Shown one piece after another: positions 1 to 9,174 of a stretch of 64,000 nucleotides of DNA. The notes under the pieces are model-generated. The model searched no databases and was not told where the DNA came from. It saw only the letters and a list, made by a program, of their open reading frames with translations. Origin of the DNA: Faucicola sp048551375 (GTDB taxonomy: Bacteria > Pseudomonadota > Gammaproteobacteria > Pseudomonadales > Moraxellaceae); the NCBI RefSeq assembly GCF_048551375.1, contig NZ_JBLYZJ010000006.1, positions 1 to 64,000 on the forward strand. Reading direction: 5' to 3'. Numbering within the stretch: position 1 is the stretch's first letter; every line of letters begins with the position of its first letter. Position numbers and translations under genes: made by a program.

Positions 1-650
1 ATTGGCATTAGGAATGGTTTGTCAATCGCACGTTCTGGTTCTGGGATGTAGCTGTCTAGGGTGTCTAGTAGTTCTAGCACGGCTGGCTCACCATATTTGC
101 CGTCTTTGCCGTTTAGGGCTTCAAGGGCAGAACCTTTGATGATTGGGGTGTCGTCACCAGGGAAGTCGTAGCTTGATAGTAGTTCACGTACTTCCATTTC
201 TACTAATTCTAGTAGTTCTTCGTCATCTACCATGTCACATTTGTTCATAAATACCATGATGTATGGTACACCAACTTGGCGTGATAGTAGGATGTGTTCA
301 CGTGTTTGTGGCATTGGGCCATCAGTTGCAGATACAACTAGGATAGCTCCGTCCATCTGTGCGGCACCAGTAATCATGTTTTTAACATAGTCAGCATGGC
401 CTGGGCAGTCTACGTGTGCGTAGTGACGTGCTGGGGTGTCGTATTCGATGTGGGCTGTGTTGATGGTAATACCACGTGCTTTTTCTTCTGGAGCTGAGTC
501 AATTGACGCATAGTCTTTGGCTTCGCCACCGTTGTGTTTTGCGGCTACGGTTGCAATGGCTGCAGTTAGGGTGGTTTTACCGTGGTCAACGTGTCCGATA
601 GTACCTACGTTAACGTGTGGTTTGGTACGTTCAAATTTGGCCTTTGCCAT
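1..650 (-). CDS. tuf: Elongation factor Tu, N-terminal part (partial)
   Basis: EF-Tu carries aminoacyl-tRNA to the ribosome as a GTP complex. The ATG is at 650, behind an AGAGGA ribosome site, and the frame runs open to the window edge, giving about 216 residues of a usual ~395. The start MAKAKFERTKPHVNVGTIGH is unmistakable. The P-loop GHVDHGKT, the DCPGHADY switch II motif and the NKCD guanine-specificity motif are all present. It is the last gene of a tRNA-Thr-Tyr-Gly-Thr-tuf operon, the arrangement of tufB in E. coli and many gammaproteobacteria. Confidence 0.98.
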   Translation of the reverse strand, partial: MAKAKFERTKPHVNVGTIGHVDHGKTTLTAAIATVAAKHNGGEAKDYASIDSAPEEKARGITINTAHIEYDTPARHYAHVDCPGHADYVKNMITGAAQMDGAILVVSATDGPMPQTREHILLSRQVGVPYIMVFMNKCDMVDDEELLELVEMEVRELLSSYDFPGDDTPIIKGSALEALNGKDGKYGEPAVLELLDTLDSYIPEPERAIDKPFLMP

Positions 651-826
651 AATATAATCCTCTGTTCATTGTAAATTGCTGGCAATATATTACTATATTT
701 CCAATGCCTTGTATAGTGATTCACTATCAAATGCCAAGTGATGCAAAAAGCAAATTTATCACAAATTATTCGTCTTTGCTAGTGTTTGGTGGTACTCATG
801 TGCGTTTTTATGTATTCGCAATACTA

Positions 827-853
827 AAAGGCAACACAAGTTGTGTTGCCTTT
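827..853. other. Perfect hairpin between tRNA-Thr(GGU) and tuf
   Basis: Thirteen bases (AAAGGCAACACAA, 827-839) repeat in inverted form at 841-853 around a single central base. The hairpin sits in the tuf leader of the tRNA-tuf transcript. On the minus strand it is followed only by a short T run (CCTTTTAG), so it could be a weak attenuator or an RNA-processing site. Its role is inference. The rest of 651-917 shows nothing else. Confidence 0.5.
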
Positions 854-917
854 ATTAAATATATTAATGCTATAGATTTTTACTACATTATTATGGGTAA
901 TGATTGACCATATATAA

Positions 918-992
<75 letters not shown>

Positions 993-1014
993 ATATATGC
1001 GATTGTATGATAAG

Positions 1015-1088
1015 TGGAGCGGGTGGCGGGAATCGAACCCGCACGACCAGCTTGGAAGGCTGGAGTTCTACCACTAAACTACACCCGC
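1015..1088 (-). tRNA. tRNA-Gly (anticodon UCC)
   Basis: The minus strand gives the acceptor GCGGGTG, an anticodon loop CTTCCAA with anticodon TCC, the T-arm motif GTTCGATTC and an encoded CCA. It is third in the tRNA-tuf operon. Confidence 0.97.
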
Positions 1089-1164
1089 AAAATGCCAACC
1101 TATCTGATTTGATAGGGTATTGTTAACAATTTATTGGAGTAAATAGATAACAATCGCAGGTAAA

Positions 1165-1248
1165 TGGTGGTGGGGGAAGGATTCGAACCTTCGAAACTCT
1201 CGTAACGGATTTACAGTCCGTCCCCTTTGACCGCTCGGGAACCCCACC
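1165..1248 (-). tRNA. tRNA-Tyr (anticodon GUA)
   Basis: This 84-nt class II tRNA has the acceptor GGTGGGG/CCCCACC, an anticodon loop CTGTAAA with anticodon GTA, a long variable arm typical of bacterial tRNA-Tyr, and an encoded CCA. It is second in the operon. Confidence 0.97.
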
Positions 1249-1291
1249 ATATTTGCCTTTCAAGGAACGCTTAACACGATGTGTTAAAGGA

Positions 1292-1367
<76 letters not shown>

Positions 1368-1389
1368 GTATCGCTTGAAAGTGGTGAGC

Positions 1390-1417
1390 ATTTTAGCAAA
1401 TTTTTTTAATCTTGCAA
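1390..1417 (-). promoter_or_regulatory. Sigma-70 promoter of the tRNA-tuf operon
   Basis: On the minus strand TTGCAA (1417-1412) and TAAAAT (1395-1390) are separated by 16 bp. The -10 box ends 22 bp before the first tRNA base, which suits a short processed leader. AT-rich DNA lies upstream. Confidence 0.7.
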
Positions 1418-1507
1418 GTGTTTTTTTTATTTTTTTGCATTTATTTTTGATTTATTTTTTTTATGATTAAAAATCAATGACTTAAAATAATAAAAATTTT
1501 AGGCGAT

Positions 1508-1577
1508 AACACCATCAATGGCGATTGTTTCAAAGTGGATAGCAAGGATATTGTATAATTTTACCATTGACGGTGTT
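1508..1577. other. Long-loop inverted repeat after the FHA gene
   Basis: AACACCATCAATGG (1508-1521) pairs with CCATTGACGGTGTT (1564-1577) with one mismatch and a 42-base loop. It lies just past the FHA gene stop. There is no clear U tract, so a terminator role is only possible. Confidence 0.3.
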
Positions 1578-1598
1578 TTAATGTTATTTTTCTATCCG

Positions 1599-2348
1599 TT
1601 ATTTCCCCATAAATAAGGAAGCTAACACAATCAAAGCAAAAATCACAATCAAGGCAATGACCAGTGTCATGGTTTTTTTATGATTGGTTTCCGTTGGGCT
1701 TTGTGTTTGCTTTGTTAGTGGTTGGGTTTGTGCTTCGGCAATGGGTTTAGCCGTGGGGTTAACGGTTGGTTCAATGGTTGGTTGCACGTCTGGATGCGTC
1801 TGTTGGTAGGTTTGTTGCTTGTCTTCTGGCGTTTGGGTATCGACCAAGGTGGCAAGGGTGGAATGCTCATCAAAGGTATGGGCATGCTGTGTGCTGGTTT
1901 GGGTTGGTGAGTAGACGGTGGTGGTTGAAGGTTTATCAATTGGCTTATCAATCGACTTATCAATAAGCTCATCGGTAGGTTCATCCATTACCGTTGGGTG
2001 TGGCTCAGATTGGGTGATTTTGAACACCATGTCCGCCAATGCCACTTCGTCATTATTTTCGAGTTGAACGGCTTCGCTACCAATCCGTTGTTCATTGATA
2101 AATGTGCCATTAGCAGAGCCAAGGTCTTGAATGTATAGGTTATTACCCACTCGGTTGATTTTGGCGTGTTGGCGTGAGATTTGGGGCAAGGCAAGCACAA
2201 TGTCATTGGTGTCACTACGCCCTAGGCTAAGATTTTTGCCAATCGCCACTTGCAATTCACCCAGTTGGGGGGTGAGGGCAACCAATTGCCAAAGCGGTTG
2301 GACTGGCTGATTGGCTAAGGTTTGGTTCTCAGAGGTCGTTGTTGTCAT
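1599..2348 (-). CDS. FHA-domain, C-tail membrane protein
   Basis: Residues ~20-110 form a forkhead-associated domain, a phosphothreonine-reading fold, with the motifs LGRSDTNDIVL, ISRQHAKI and LGSANGTFINEQRI intact. A Thr/Pro/Gln-rich linker (~110-220) with repeated DKPIDKP-like segments follows. One membrane helix ends the protein (TLVIALIVIFALIVLASLFM), so the FHA domain should face the cytoplasm. It lies 26 bp after gspD on the same strand and may belong to the gsp transcript. FHA proteins often accompany secretion systems, but a role in type II secretion here is inference. Confidence 0.85.
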   Translation of the reverse strand: MTTTTSENQTLANQPVQPLWQLVALTPQLGELQVAIGKNLSLGRSDTNDIVLALPQISRQHAKINRVGNNLYIQDLGSANGTFINEQRIGSEAVQLENNDEVALADMVFKITQSEPHPTVMDEPTDELIDKSIDKPIDKPSTTTVYSPTQTSTQHAHTFDEHSTLATLVDTQTPEDKQQTYQQTHPDVQPTIEPTVNPTAKPIAEAQTQPLTKQTQSPTETNHKKTMTLVIALIVIFALIVLASLFMGK

Positions 2349-2374
2349 GGCGATTTCCTGTCATGTGTATTGTG

Positions 2375-4798
2375 TTAAGGTTGTGCATTTTTGGTTAGGT
2401 TAATGGGCTGTGGGGTGGCTTGCGGTACGACCACGTCAACGGCTGGCGGTGTGGCGATAATCGGTGTGCTAGCCACTGGTTGGCTCGGTATGTCAACCAC
2501 AATCGGTGCATTGGTGTTGACGGTAGTCTGCCGTATTTTTACGTTTGAGCTGGGATAAACCACTGGGGCATTGCTAAGACTTTGTGAGGCAGGGGTTGCC
2601 AAGTCATTGCGAGGCACTTCGACAGGCACAGGTTGGGTGGTATTAGGGAAGGCACTGGGAACATTGAGCGGTACTTGTTTAAGCGTGCCATTTTTATCAA
2701 TCACCAATTGCATGGTGCGTAGTCCATCGAGGCTCTTTTCGGTGACACTGGCAACCGCTGTGCCGTTTCGCAGGATGGTGGGTTGTAAAAATACAATGAG
2801 GTTGGTTTTATCTGAATTTTTGGTTTTTGATTTGAATAAATTCCCTACCAAAGGTACATCGCCTAAGCCCGGTACTTTTTGTTGTCCATAGGTGCTGTTA
2901 TCACGCATCAAACCGCCCAATGCCACAGTTTGTTGGTCATCGGCTAAGATGGTGGTTTTAATCAAGTTTTTATTGGTGATAATGCCACTGGTATTGCGTA
3001 AGGAACTTTCGACCAACGAAGACACTTCTTGACTAATTTCAAGACGCACTGAGCCATTCTCACCGATATGCGGAATCACGTTAAGGTTGATACCGATATC
3101 TTGACGGCTGACGGTTTGGAATGGGTTGCCTGCATTATTGCCACTGTTGGTATATGAGCCTGTGACAAACGGTACGTTTTGACCGACCAAAATATTGGCT
3201 TTTTCATTATCAAGGGTCAAAATCGAGGGCATGGATAACAGGTTTCCCCCATCGGTTTTATTGATGGCCTGCAAAATCGCTCCATAAAACTGGCGATTGC
3301 CGTTGCTGTCAACCTTGCTATCGCCCACGCCTAACAATGCCCCTGCAATCGAAGCGGCCGCCGTACCGACACCGCCCCCCAACGCATCGGCAGCTAGGCT
3401 GATGGCACTTGCCCCAACGTTGTTAAAATTGACCACGCCCACGCCACTGTTGGCATTGCCCATCGCCCATTGCACGCCTAGTTGTTGGGTATCTGTGCCT
3501 GAAATTTCCATGATGGCGGCTTGAATCAACACTTGGTCACGCCGTGTGTCGAGTTGGTTGATGGCGTTTTCAATTTCTAGCATCAAACTTGGTTCGGCAT
3601 TGACGATGACGGAATTTTGGGTTTGGTCAGCGATAATGCTAAAAGGTCGACCTTGGGCGGTATTGTTGTTACTTGCTGTATTGGTGCTGGCGGTGTTGAT
3701 GGGCGAGCCTGTTGGCGAAGGTGAGGCAGACGCTGTATTGGAATTGGCGGTGTTATTATCTGAGCCAGATTGAAACATCGAATTGGCTTGCAGACTGGTC
3801 GGGTCGCCTGCACTATTGAGCGATTGGTTGGATAATAACCCTCGAAGCATATCGGCAATGTGGGTGGCACTGGCGTATTTTAGCCGAAACACTCTTAAAC
3901 CACTCAAACGCTGACTGGGAACGGTGTCTAGCTGTTCGACCATGCGTTGGATTTTGGCGGTCATTTCGGCACTGCCTTTGACCAATAGGCGGTCAGACGC
4001 TGGGTCGGCAATGATGTTAATAAGACTGCCTGCACTGCTTGCCACTGCCCCACCCTGTGGTGGATTGCCATTGCTTGGGGCGACTGTGCCACCGCTTGTG
4101 CCTGTGAGTGAGCTTAACAATTCCATCATGCGTTTGGCATCGACATGGCGTAGCGGTATGATGGTAAGTTTATCATTCATATTGCTATCCAAATCGCTAA
4201 TCAATTTGGCAAATTGGTTAAGGCTGTCGGCTCGGTCAGATAAAATCAACGCATTGACATTCGGCACAACGGCGGCGTTGGCATACTGGGGCATCATGGG
4301 GCGAAGCACGTTGAGCATATCGGTGGCACTGGTATTGCTCAAATAAAAAATCCGTGTCGCCATCTGTCCGCCAGCGGTGTTACCTCGCAAATCCACGTCA
4401 ATACCTGCTTGCTTGGCGACCGTATCAGGGACAAGTTCGGTGGTAATGCCACGGTCAATCGCTACGATACCATTGACTTTCATCACTGCCAAAAATAGCT
4501 CGTACACCTCTTGGCTAGACAAAGGTTTATTGGAAATCACAGTCACATTGCCATTGATACGAGGGTCTAGCACAAAGTTTTTATGGGTAATACTTGCCAC
4601 TTGGTCAATAAAGGCTTTGATATCGGCATCTTGTAAATGCACTTTATAGGCGGTTTGGGCGTTGGACAGGGTGGGTAATGTCATTGTCAATGCGATGGCG
4701 GTCGTTAATAGCAATTTTGCAAAAACAGGACGTTTTGACCCACGATAATTGGGCTGAAGTCGTTGGGTGGAAGGGGTTGGCTGAAACTGTTTCATCAT
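2375..4798 (-). CDS. gspD: Type II secretion outer-membrane secretin GspD
   Basis: GspD forms the outer-membrane ring through which folded exoproteins leave. The 807-residue precursor has a positively charged signal peptide ending about ...TLPTLSNA. It then has the N0 domain (YKVHLQDADIKAFIDQVA), N1-N3 repeats, and a C-terminal secretin domain with VPLVGNLFKS and LIVFLQPTIL. An Asn/Ser/Thr/Pro-rich insertion sits in the N3 region (~residues 335-380). A Pro-rich tail follows the secretin core. The gene follows gspC by 57 bp in a gspN-gspC-gspD operon. Confidence 0.95.
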   Translation of the reverse strand: MMKQFQPTPSTQRLQPNYRGSKRPVFAKLLLTTAIALTMTLPTLSNAQTAYKVHLQDADIKAFIDQVASITHKNFVLDPRINGNVTVISNKPLSSQEVYELFLAVMKVNGIVAIDRGITTELVPDTVAKQAGIDVDLRGNTAGGQMATRIFYLSNTSATDMLNVLRPMMPQYANAAVVPNVNALILSDRADSLNQFAKLISDLDSNMNDKLTIIPLRHVDAKRMMELLSSLTGTSGGTVAPSNGNPPQGGAVASSAGSLINIIADPASDRLLVKGSAEMTAKIQRMVEQLDTVPSQRLSGLRVFRLKYASATHIADMLRGLLSNQSLNSAGDPTSLQANSMFQSGSDNNTANSNTASASPSPTGSPINTASTNTASNNNTAQGRPFSIIADQTQNSVIVNAEPSLMLEIENAINQLDTRRDQVLIQAAIMEISGTDTQQLGVQWAMGNANSGVGVVNFNNVGASAISLAADALGGGVGTAAASIAGALLGVGDSKVDSNGNRQFYGAILQAINKTDGGNLLSMPSILTLDNEKANILVGQNVPFVTGSYTNSGNNAGNPFQTVSRQDIGINLNVIPHIGENGSVRLEISQEVSSLVESSLRNTSGIITNKNLIKTTILADDQQTVALGGLMRDNSTYGQQKVPGLGDVPLVGNLFKSKTKNSDKTNLIVFLQPTILRNGTAVASVTEKSLDGLRTMQLVIDKNGTLKQVPLNVPSAFPNTTQPVPVEVPRNDLATPASQSLSNAPVVYPSSNVKIRQTTVNTNAPIVVDIPSQPVASTPIIATPPAVDVVVPQATPQPINLTKNAQP

Positions 4799-4855
4799 TT
4801 CAAATTTACCTTGAATCTTTTTCGGCTGAATGCTTTAAGAAATTTATTTAACCAA

Positions 4856-5854
4856 TTAAAACGATTGTCGCACCGTCACGGTTTGTTCGCCTCGTTGTAC
4901 TTGAATTTGGGCTTGCCCTGCCTGTTGCACTTGTTGCAAAAGTTGGGCATCTTGGGCAGGGTTTTGCCCCACGCTTTGCCCATTGACCGATAGTACTTTA
5001 TCGCCAGTTTGTAGCCCTAGGCGATTTTTTAGCCCTGCTGGCATACCGTCCGTTACCAAATAGCCATTACCTGTGGCAGCGACCCCCATTTGGCTAAGAT
5101 AACCATTGGGGTTTTGTTGTAGTCCATTCACCGCTGTCCCCAACGCATTTTTTGCCCCTTCGGCTTGATTATTAGCAGGGCTTGGCGTGGGTTGAATGCT
5201 ATTCGGCTGACTGATAAAGGGATTTTCACGGTCTTCACCCACCATATTGCCACTGGGTTGTGGTGATGGCGAGCCATTCTCTAAGCCACTAAAACTGGGA
5301 GCAACACTGGTATCCATCGCTGTGGCTTGGCTTGGCGGTTGGTTTTTGGCACGAATGGCATCACTTTGGTCAAGCGAAAACGGTTTGCCAAATTCAATTT
5401 TTATGGTCTGTCCACTGGGGTCGGCTATCATAATATGGTCAGCGTTGACTTGAGCAAGCGTGTAGTTACTGCCCTCAATCATCGCCCCTACTCGATAGCT
5501 TTGGGTTTTACCACCACTATTGATAATGGCAAATGACAGGCTATTGGGAACGGCTTGGGTCACGCCCAACACTTTAATATCTGGCGGTGGGACGGTTGGG
5601 GCTTGTTGTGCCATCGGTTTGGCAAACATATCCAACCCATTTCCCATCACCAACTGGCTATTGGCACTGGCTTGCATTGGCACTGGCGGTAAGGCAGGCG
5701 GTCTGGGTGGGGCAACCACCAACCAAAAAGCTTTGGCAATCAGCCACACCAAACACACGATGGCAACCAATAATAACCAAGGGGAAAAGGCATCAAATAA
5801 CTTCGTAAGATTAACTGCTGTGGCATTGCTCGATAGGCTACGTTTATTTTTCAT
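4856..5854 (-). CDS. gspC: Type II secretion inner-membrane protein GspC
   Basis: GspC links the inner-membrane platform to the secretin and can contribute to substrate choice. The 332-residue protein has a short cytoplasmic N-terminus, one membrane helix (WLLLVAIVCLVWLIAKAFW) and a Pro-rich stretch. A homology region resembling HR follows (IKVLGVTQAVPNSLSFAIINSGGKTQSYRVGA, in pieces). The C-terminal PDZ domain contains GLQTGDKVLSVNGQSV. The gene starts 8 bp after gspN and precedes gspD. Confidence 0.9.
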   Translation of the reverse strand: MKNKRSLSSNATAVNLTKLFDAFSPWLLLVAIVCLVWLIAKAFWLVVAPPRPPALPPVPMQASANSQLVMGNGLDMFAKPMAQQAPTVPPPDIKVLGVTQAVPNSLSFAIINSGGKTQSYRVGAMIEGSNYTLAQVNADHIMIADPSGQTIKIEFGKPFSLDQSDAIRAKNQPPSQATAMDTSVAPSFSGLENGSPSPQPSGNMVGEDRENPFISQPNSIQPTPSPANNQAEGAKNALGTAVNGLQQNPNGYLSQMGVAATGNGYLVTDGMPAGLKNRLGLQTGDKVLSVNGQSVGQNPAQDAQLLQQVQQAGQAQIQVQRGEQTVTVRQSF

Positions 5855-5862
5855 CTGACTAC

Positions 5863-6705
5863 CTACTGCCCCATACTGGTAAGGGGTTGGCGGATGGACA
5901 CCACAACCGAATCATCTACGCCCTGCCCTTTATACTCTGGCATATTTTTCAAAAAACGTTGGGTAAGTGCCACATCCAGCATATTGTCATTATCAATATA
6001 AAAATCGCCAAAACGTTGCCCTTGTGGGTTGGTGAGTGCCAAATGTAGACGTTGTCCATTCGTTGACGTGGCGTTGCCATTATTGCCATTGTTGACGTTG
6101 GCGTTAGTGGTATTGGGAGATTGTCCTGCATTGCCTTTATCCACACTTAGCCCACCCTGCATATTTGGCAGATTCATTTTATAGCTTCGTCCGCCCGTGG
6201 GGTAGCTCATCTCGCCCCCTGCCCAATTTAGTGTGCCGTCCGCTTTATCAAAGCCCTGTTTGGATTTGGCAAGACTGACTTCTTTGATGGTAATGGGGGT
6301 ATCGGGCAGTTGCCAATTGACAATTTGCCTTAATGTATCAGCGGTGATTTTGCCAGAAAAATCATTGGCTTGCCAACTGTCTTTGCCGAGTTTGACTTGA
6401 CCTTTAAGCTCAGTTTTACCTGTGCGAATGGTGACGGCACTGCCAAATTTTCCTGTCAATATATGCCAAGGTTGCCATTGCCATTGGGCTGTGCCTGTCA
6501 AAGGGGCATTGGGCTGTGTCATCACTTGCCAATTGGCTTGACCTTGCCAAAGATTACCACTGACTTGTTGCAAATAGGGATTGTTGGGCGAAAACTTATT
6601 GAGCAACCATTGGGCAGGCAACTGTATCAATAAAAAAACACACAGTAAGACCAAGCCCACTAGCCACCAAAGTTTTGTCGGACGAGATTGAAGCACATCT
6701 GCCAA
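5863..6705 (-). CDS. gspN: Type II secretion protein GspN
   Basis: GspN is an accessory inner-membrane protein of type II secretion with one N-terminal helix (LWWLVGLVLLCVFLLIQLPAQWLL) and a periplasmic body. In 280 residues the helix is followed by tryptophan-rich segments (LTGTAQWQWQPWHILTGKFG) typical of the family. The start is a TTG codon at 6705 behind AAGG, with a TAA stop in frame just upstream; a GTG at 6696 is the alternative. An Asn/Thr-rich low-complexity stretch lies near residue 200. It leads the gspN-C-D operon, an arrangement also found in Acinetobacter, where the other gsp genes lie elsewhere. Confidence 0.85.
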   Translation of the reverse strand: MADVLQSRPTKLWWLVGLVLLCVFLLIQLPAQWLLNKFSPNNPYLQQVSGNLWQGQANWQVMTQPNAPLTGTAQWQWQPWHILTGKFGSAVTIRTGKTELKGQVKLGKDSWQANDFSGKITADTLRQIVNWQLPDTPITIKEVSLAKSKQGFDKADGTLNWAGGEMSYPTGGRSYKMNLPNMQGGLSVDKGNAGQSPNTTNANVNNGNNGNATSTNGQRLHLALTNPQGQRFGDFYIDNDNMLDVALTQRFLKNMPEYKGQGVDDSVVVSIRQPLTSMGQ

Positions 6706-6850
6706 GGGACATTACCTTTTTAACATTATTTTTTATAAACATTTGCAATCATCAAATCGCTTATCATAACTGATTTTTATGTCGTTGTAATGTCAAATTG
6801 TGGTGAATGACGATTTTTTGTCGTATTGGCAGTGGATGGGGGATTTTATT

Positions 6851-6871
6851 GGGGCGTATGCGATACGCCCC
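6851..6871. repeat. Palindromic repeat unit (GGGCGTATGC family)
   Basis: GGGGCGTATGCGATACGCCCC is followed by TACC and lies between gspN and ssb, both on the minus strand. It is one single unit of the repeat family that recurs at 30692, 43290, 43999, 45104, 50000 and 61778. Confidence 0.75.
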
Positions 6872-6917
6872 TACCAGCGGATATGTCTTGGTTTTGGTAA
6901 TCAATCAAAATGCTTAT

Positions 6918-7607
6918 TTATATAATTCCAACTAATTGATTTGAGATGTATGCAAACGGAATATCGTCATCCACTGCCCCTGCTTGAGGTTTGGCAGGTA
7001 CAGGTGCGGTGGGGGCAGGATTGGACGGTGCAAAGCCTGCATTTGGATTCGCCATGCCTGCTTGGGGATTTGGCTGTCCAAAGTTATTGTTGGTTGGCTG
7101 AGGCTGAGATTGGTAAGGATTTGGGGCTTGATTGGCAAAATTATTGGGATAATTGCCTTGTGGGTTATTTTGGTAAGGGTTGTTTTGCATGCCCCCTGTT
7201 TGGAAGCCTGTGTTTTGGAAAGGGTTGGGTTGTTGATTATTCATACCCATATTATTTGCCCCCTGCCCTGCTGGGTTGCTACCTAGCATTTGCATATTAT
7301 CGGCACGGATTTCGGTGGCATAGCGTTCGATACCATTTTGGTCGGTATATTTATTGGTACGTAGGCTACCTTCGATATACACCGAACTCCCTTTGCGTAG
7401 GTATTGAGCCGCCACTTCACCAAGGCGATTGAACAAGCTAATGCGATGCCATTCGGTGGCTTCACGGCGTTCGCCTGTTTGTTTGTCTGTCCACTGCTCG
7501 CTAGTCGCTACCACAATACGAGTGACGCTACCGCCATTTTGGAACTGCTTAACTTCTGGGTCTGCACCGAGATTACCCACGATAATGACTTTATTCACGC
7601 CACGCAT
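6918..7607 (-). CDS. ssb: Single-stranded DNA-binding protein, extended tail
   Basis: SSB coats single-stranded DNA and recruits repair and replication proteins. Residues 1-110 form the OB fold (MRGVNKVIIVGNLGADPEVK, then WHRISLFNRLGEVAAQYLRKGS). A Gln/Asn/Gly/Pro-rich linker runs to residue ~210. The conserved acidic tip DDDIPF is present but is not the end: 11 more residues (AYISNQLVGII) follow before TAA. In characterised SSBs the tip is C-terminal and its final Phe carboxylate makes the partner contact. The ATG at 7607 has AAGGA upstream. The neighbour yajR also lies beside ssb in Pseudomonas. Confidence 0.95.
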   Translation of the reverse strand: MRGVNKVIIVGNLGADPEVKQFQNGGSVTRIVVATSEQWTDKQTGERREATEWHRISLFNRLGEVAAQYLRKGSSVYIEGSLRTNKYTDQNGIERYATEIRADNMQMLGSNPAGQGANNMGMNNQQPNPFQNTGFQTGGMQNNPYQNNPQGNYPNNFANQAPNPYQSQPQPTNNNFGQPNPQAGMANPNAGFAPSNPAPTAPVPAKPQAGAVDDDIPFAYISNQLVGII

Positions 7608-7710
7608 ATTGAATCCTTAATGAATGAGAATAATAACAATTTATGTTGATTCACGCATTTTACAACGAAATGCCTTACAATAGAATACGTTTACTTTACT
7701 AATTTTTTGC

Positions 7711-9096
7711 TTAAATAGCGAGAGGATAACCGATAATTTGCGACATTTGTTGTCGTGTATTTTCGGTGAGTTTTTGTTTATCCAACTTGAGGTAGGCGAT
7801 TTTTTCTTTTTGCATCATCACCAATTCTTCAATACCCTCAATGGCAAGAAGCTGTTTTGACCAGTCCGCCAAATCCACGTCTGTTGGCAAGGTCAGCGTC
7901 AGGCTTGTCAAATAAGGCGGTGAACTAATTGGCAAAATCAGCAATAATCCCAATACACTAATCCCTGCCAATACCGCCCAACCCATGCCATCCGACTGGG
8001 TTAGCAGTATGCCACCCAATGCCCCACCTACAAACGCACCCAAAAACTGAGCCGATGAGTTTAAGCCCATTGCCGTGGCTTTGTTGGCGACTGGGGCTTG
8101 CTTAGAAATCCATGAGGGAATCGTGGCTTCAAGGCTGTTAAACCCAATGTAATACACAGCCAAACCCACTATCAAACCCACAGCCCATTGGCTACTCACC
8201 GCTAAAATGCCCAGTCCCAATGCCAATACCGCAAGACTTGCCAAAAAAATAGGACGCATTTGGCGTTTTTTTTCGGCAATGATAATGAGGGGTACGGCAA
8301 TGATAAACCCTAGCAATAACAAGGGCAAATACACATAGCCCTGCTGTGCCACAGTTAGCCCCAATACCTTGCTAAACTGGTGTGGTAACAGAGTAAACAT
8401 TGCGGTCATGGATAAATGCAAGGTAAAAACCGCCAAATGTAAACGGTTAATATTGCCAATTTTAAGTACGTCAATAAACTGTTGTTTGACCGAATAATCC
8501 GCCAAATTATGCGTCAATACCCGAGTGGGTGTCGGCACGATAAATAACAGCCCAATCGCCAGTAACGCTGATAATACCGTGACCCAAAATAGCCCTGAAA
8601 TATCAAAAATATGCGATAACATCGGCCCTAGCCCAAATGCCACCATCACCGACATGGCAATGGTCAAGCCCATGGTCGCCATCGCCTTGGTACGTTGTTG
8701 CTCTCGTGTGATATCCGCCAAGAGTGCCATCACCACAGCCGACACCGCCCCACTACCTGCAATCAAGCGTCCCAAAATCACCGTATAAATATCCGTGGCT
8801 AACGCACAAATCACCCCACCTAACGCAAATACCAATAACCCTGCAATGATAATCGGCTTGCGAGGGTATTTATCCGCCAAAAAACTCATGGGAATCTGAA
8901 AAATCGCCTGCCCCAACCCATAAATACCAACCGCCAACCCCAATAAGAAAGGGGTCGTATGGGCGTATTGCATGCCATATACCGAAAACACAGGCACTAT
9001 CATAAATAGCCCCAGCATGCGTAACGCAAAAATCCCCCCTAGCCCAATAATGGCTCGTTTTTCGGCAGAATTCATGGTGGTAGGATGTTGGGTCAT
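7711..9096 (-). CDS. yajR: YajR-like MFS exporter with C-terminal YAM-type domain
   Basis: This is a 12-helix major facilitator protein, probably a proton-coupled drug or metabolite exporter. The start region EKRAIIGLGGIFALRMLGLF and motif A region SFLADKYPRKP closely follow E. coli YajR. GRLIAGSGAVSAVVMALLADLTREQ-like sequence follows. A soluble C-terminal part (~residues 385-461, from TSLTLTLPTDVDLADW) matches the ferredoxin-like YAM domain position. The ATG at 9096 is preferred over an upstream TTG at 9123. ssb lies downstream on the same strand. Confidence 0.85.
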   Translation of the reverse strand: MTQHPTTMNSAEKRAIIGLGGIFALRMLGLFMIVPVFSVYGMQYAHTTPFLLGLAVGIYGLGQAIFQIPMSFLADKYPRKPIIIAGLLVFALGGVICALATDIYTVILGRLIAGSGAVSAVVMALLADITREQQRTKAMATMGLTIAMSVMVAFGLGPMLSHIFDISGLFWVTVLSALLAIGLLFIVPTPTRVLTHNLADYSVKQQFIDVLKIGNINRLHLAVFTLHLSMTAMFTLLPHQFSKVLGLTVAQQGYVYLPLLLLGFIIAVPLIIIAEKKRQMRPIFLASLAVLALGLGILAVSSQWAVGLIVGLAVYYIGFNSLEATIPSWISKQAPVANKATAMGLNSSAQFLGAFVGGALGGILLTQSDGMGWAVLAGISVLGLLLILPISSPPYLTSLTLTLPTDVDLADWSKQLLAIEGIEELVMMQKEKIAYLKLDKQKLTENTRQQMSQIIGYPLAI

Positions 9097-9174
9097 GTGG
9101 GCTTCGCTATGCAGACAACACAATAAAATAGCTCGCTATTATAAGCCCATTTTTGACATTCGCAAACTGGCAAT

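Noticed and set aside
3924..4346. 140-codon plus-strand frame opposite gspD
   Set aside because: It is a shadow of the secretin gene, without ribosome site or family features.
6941..7432. 163-codon plus-strand frame opposite ssb
   Set aside because: Its Trp/Tyr/Leu/Cys-rich sequence is the antisense of the SSB Gln/Asn/Pro linker.
9097..9123. Upstream TTG start for yajR
   Set aside because: ATG 9096 fits family length better.
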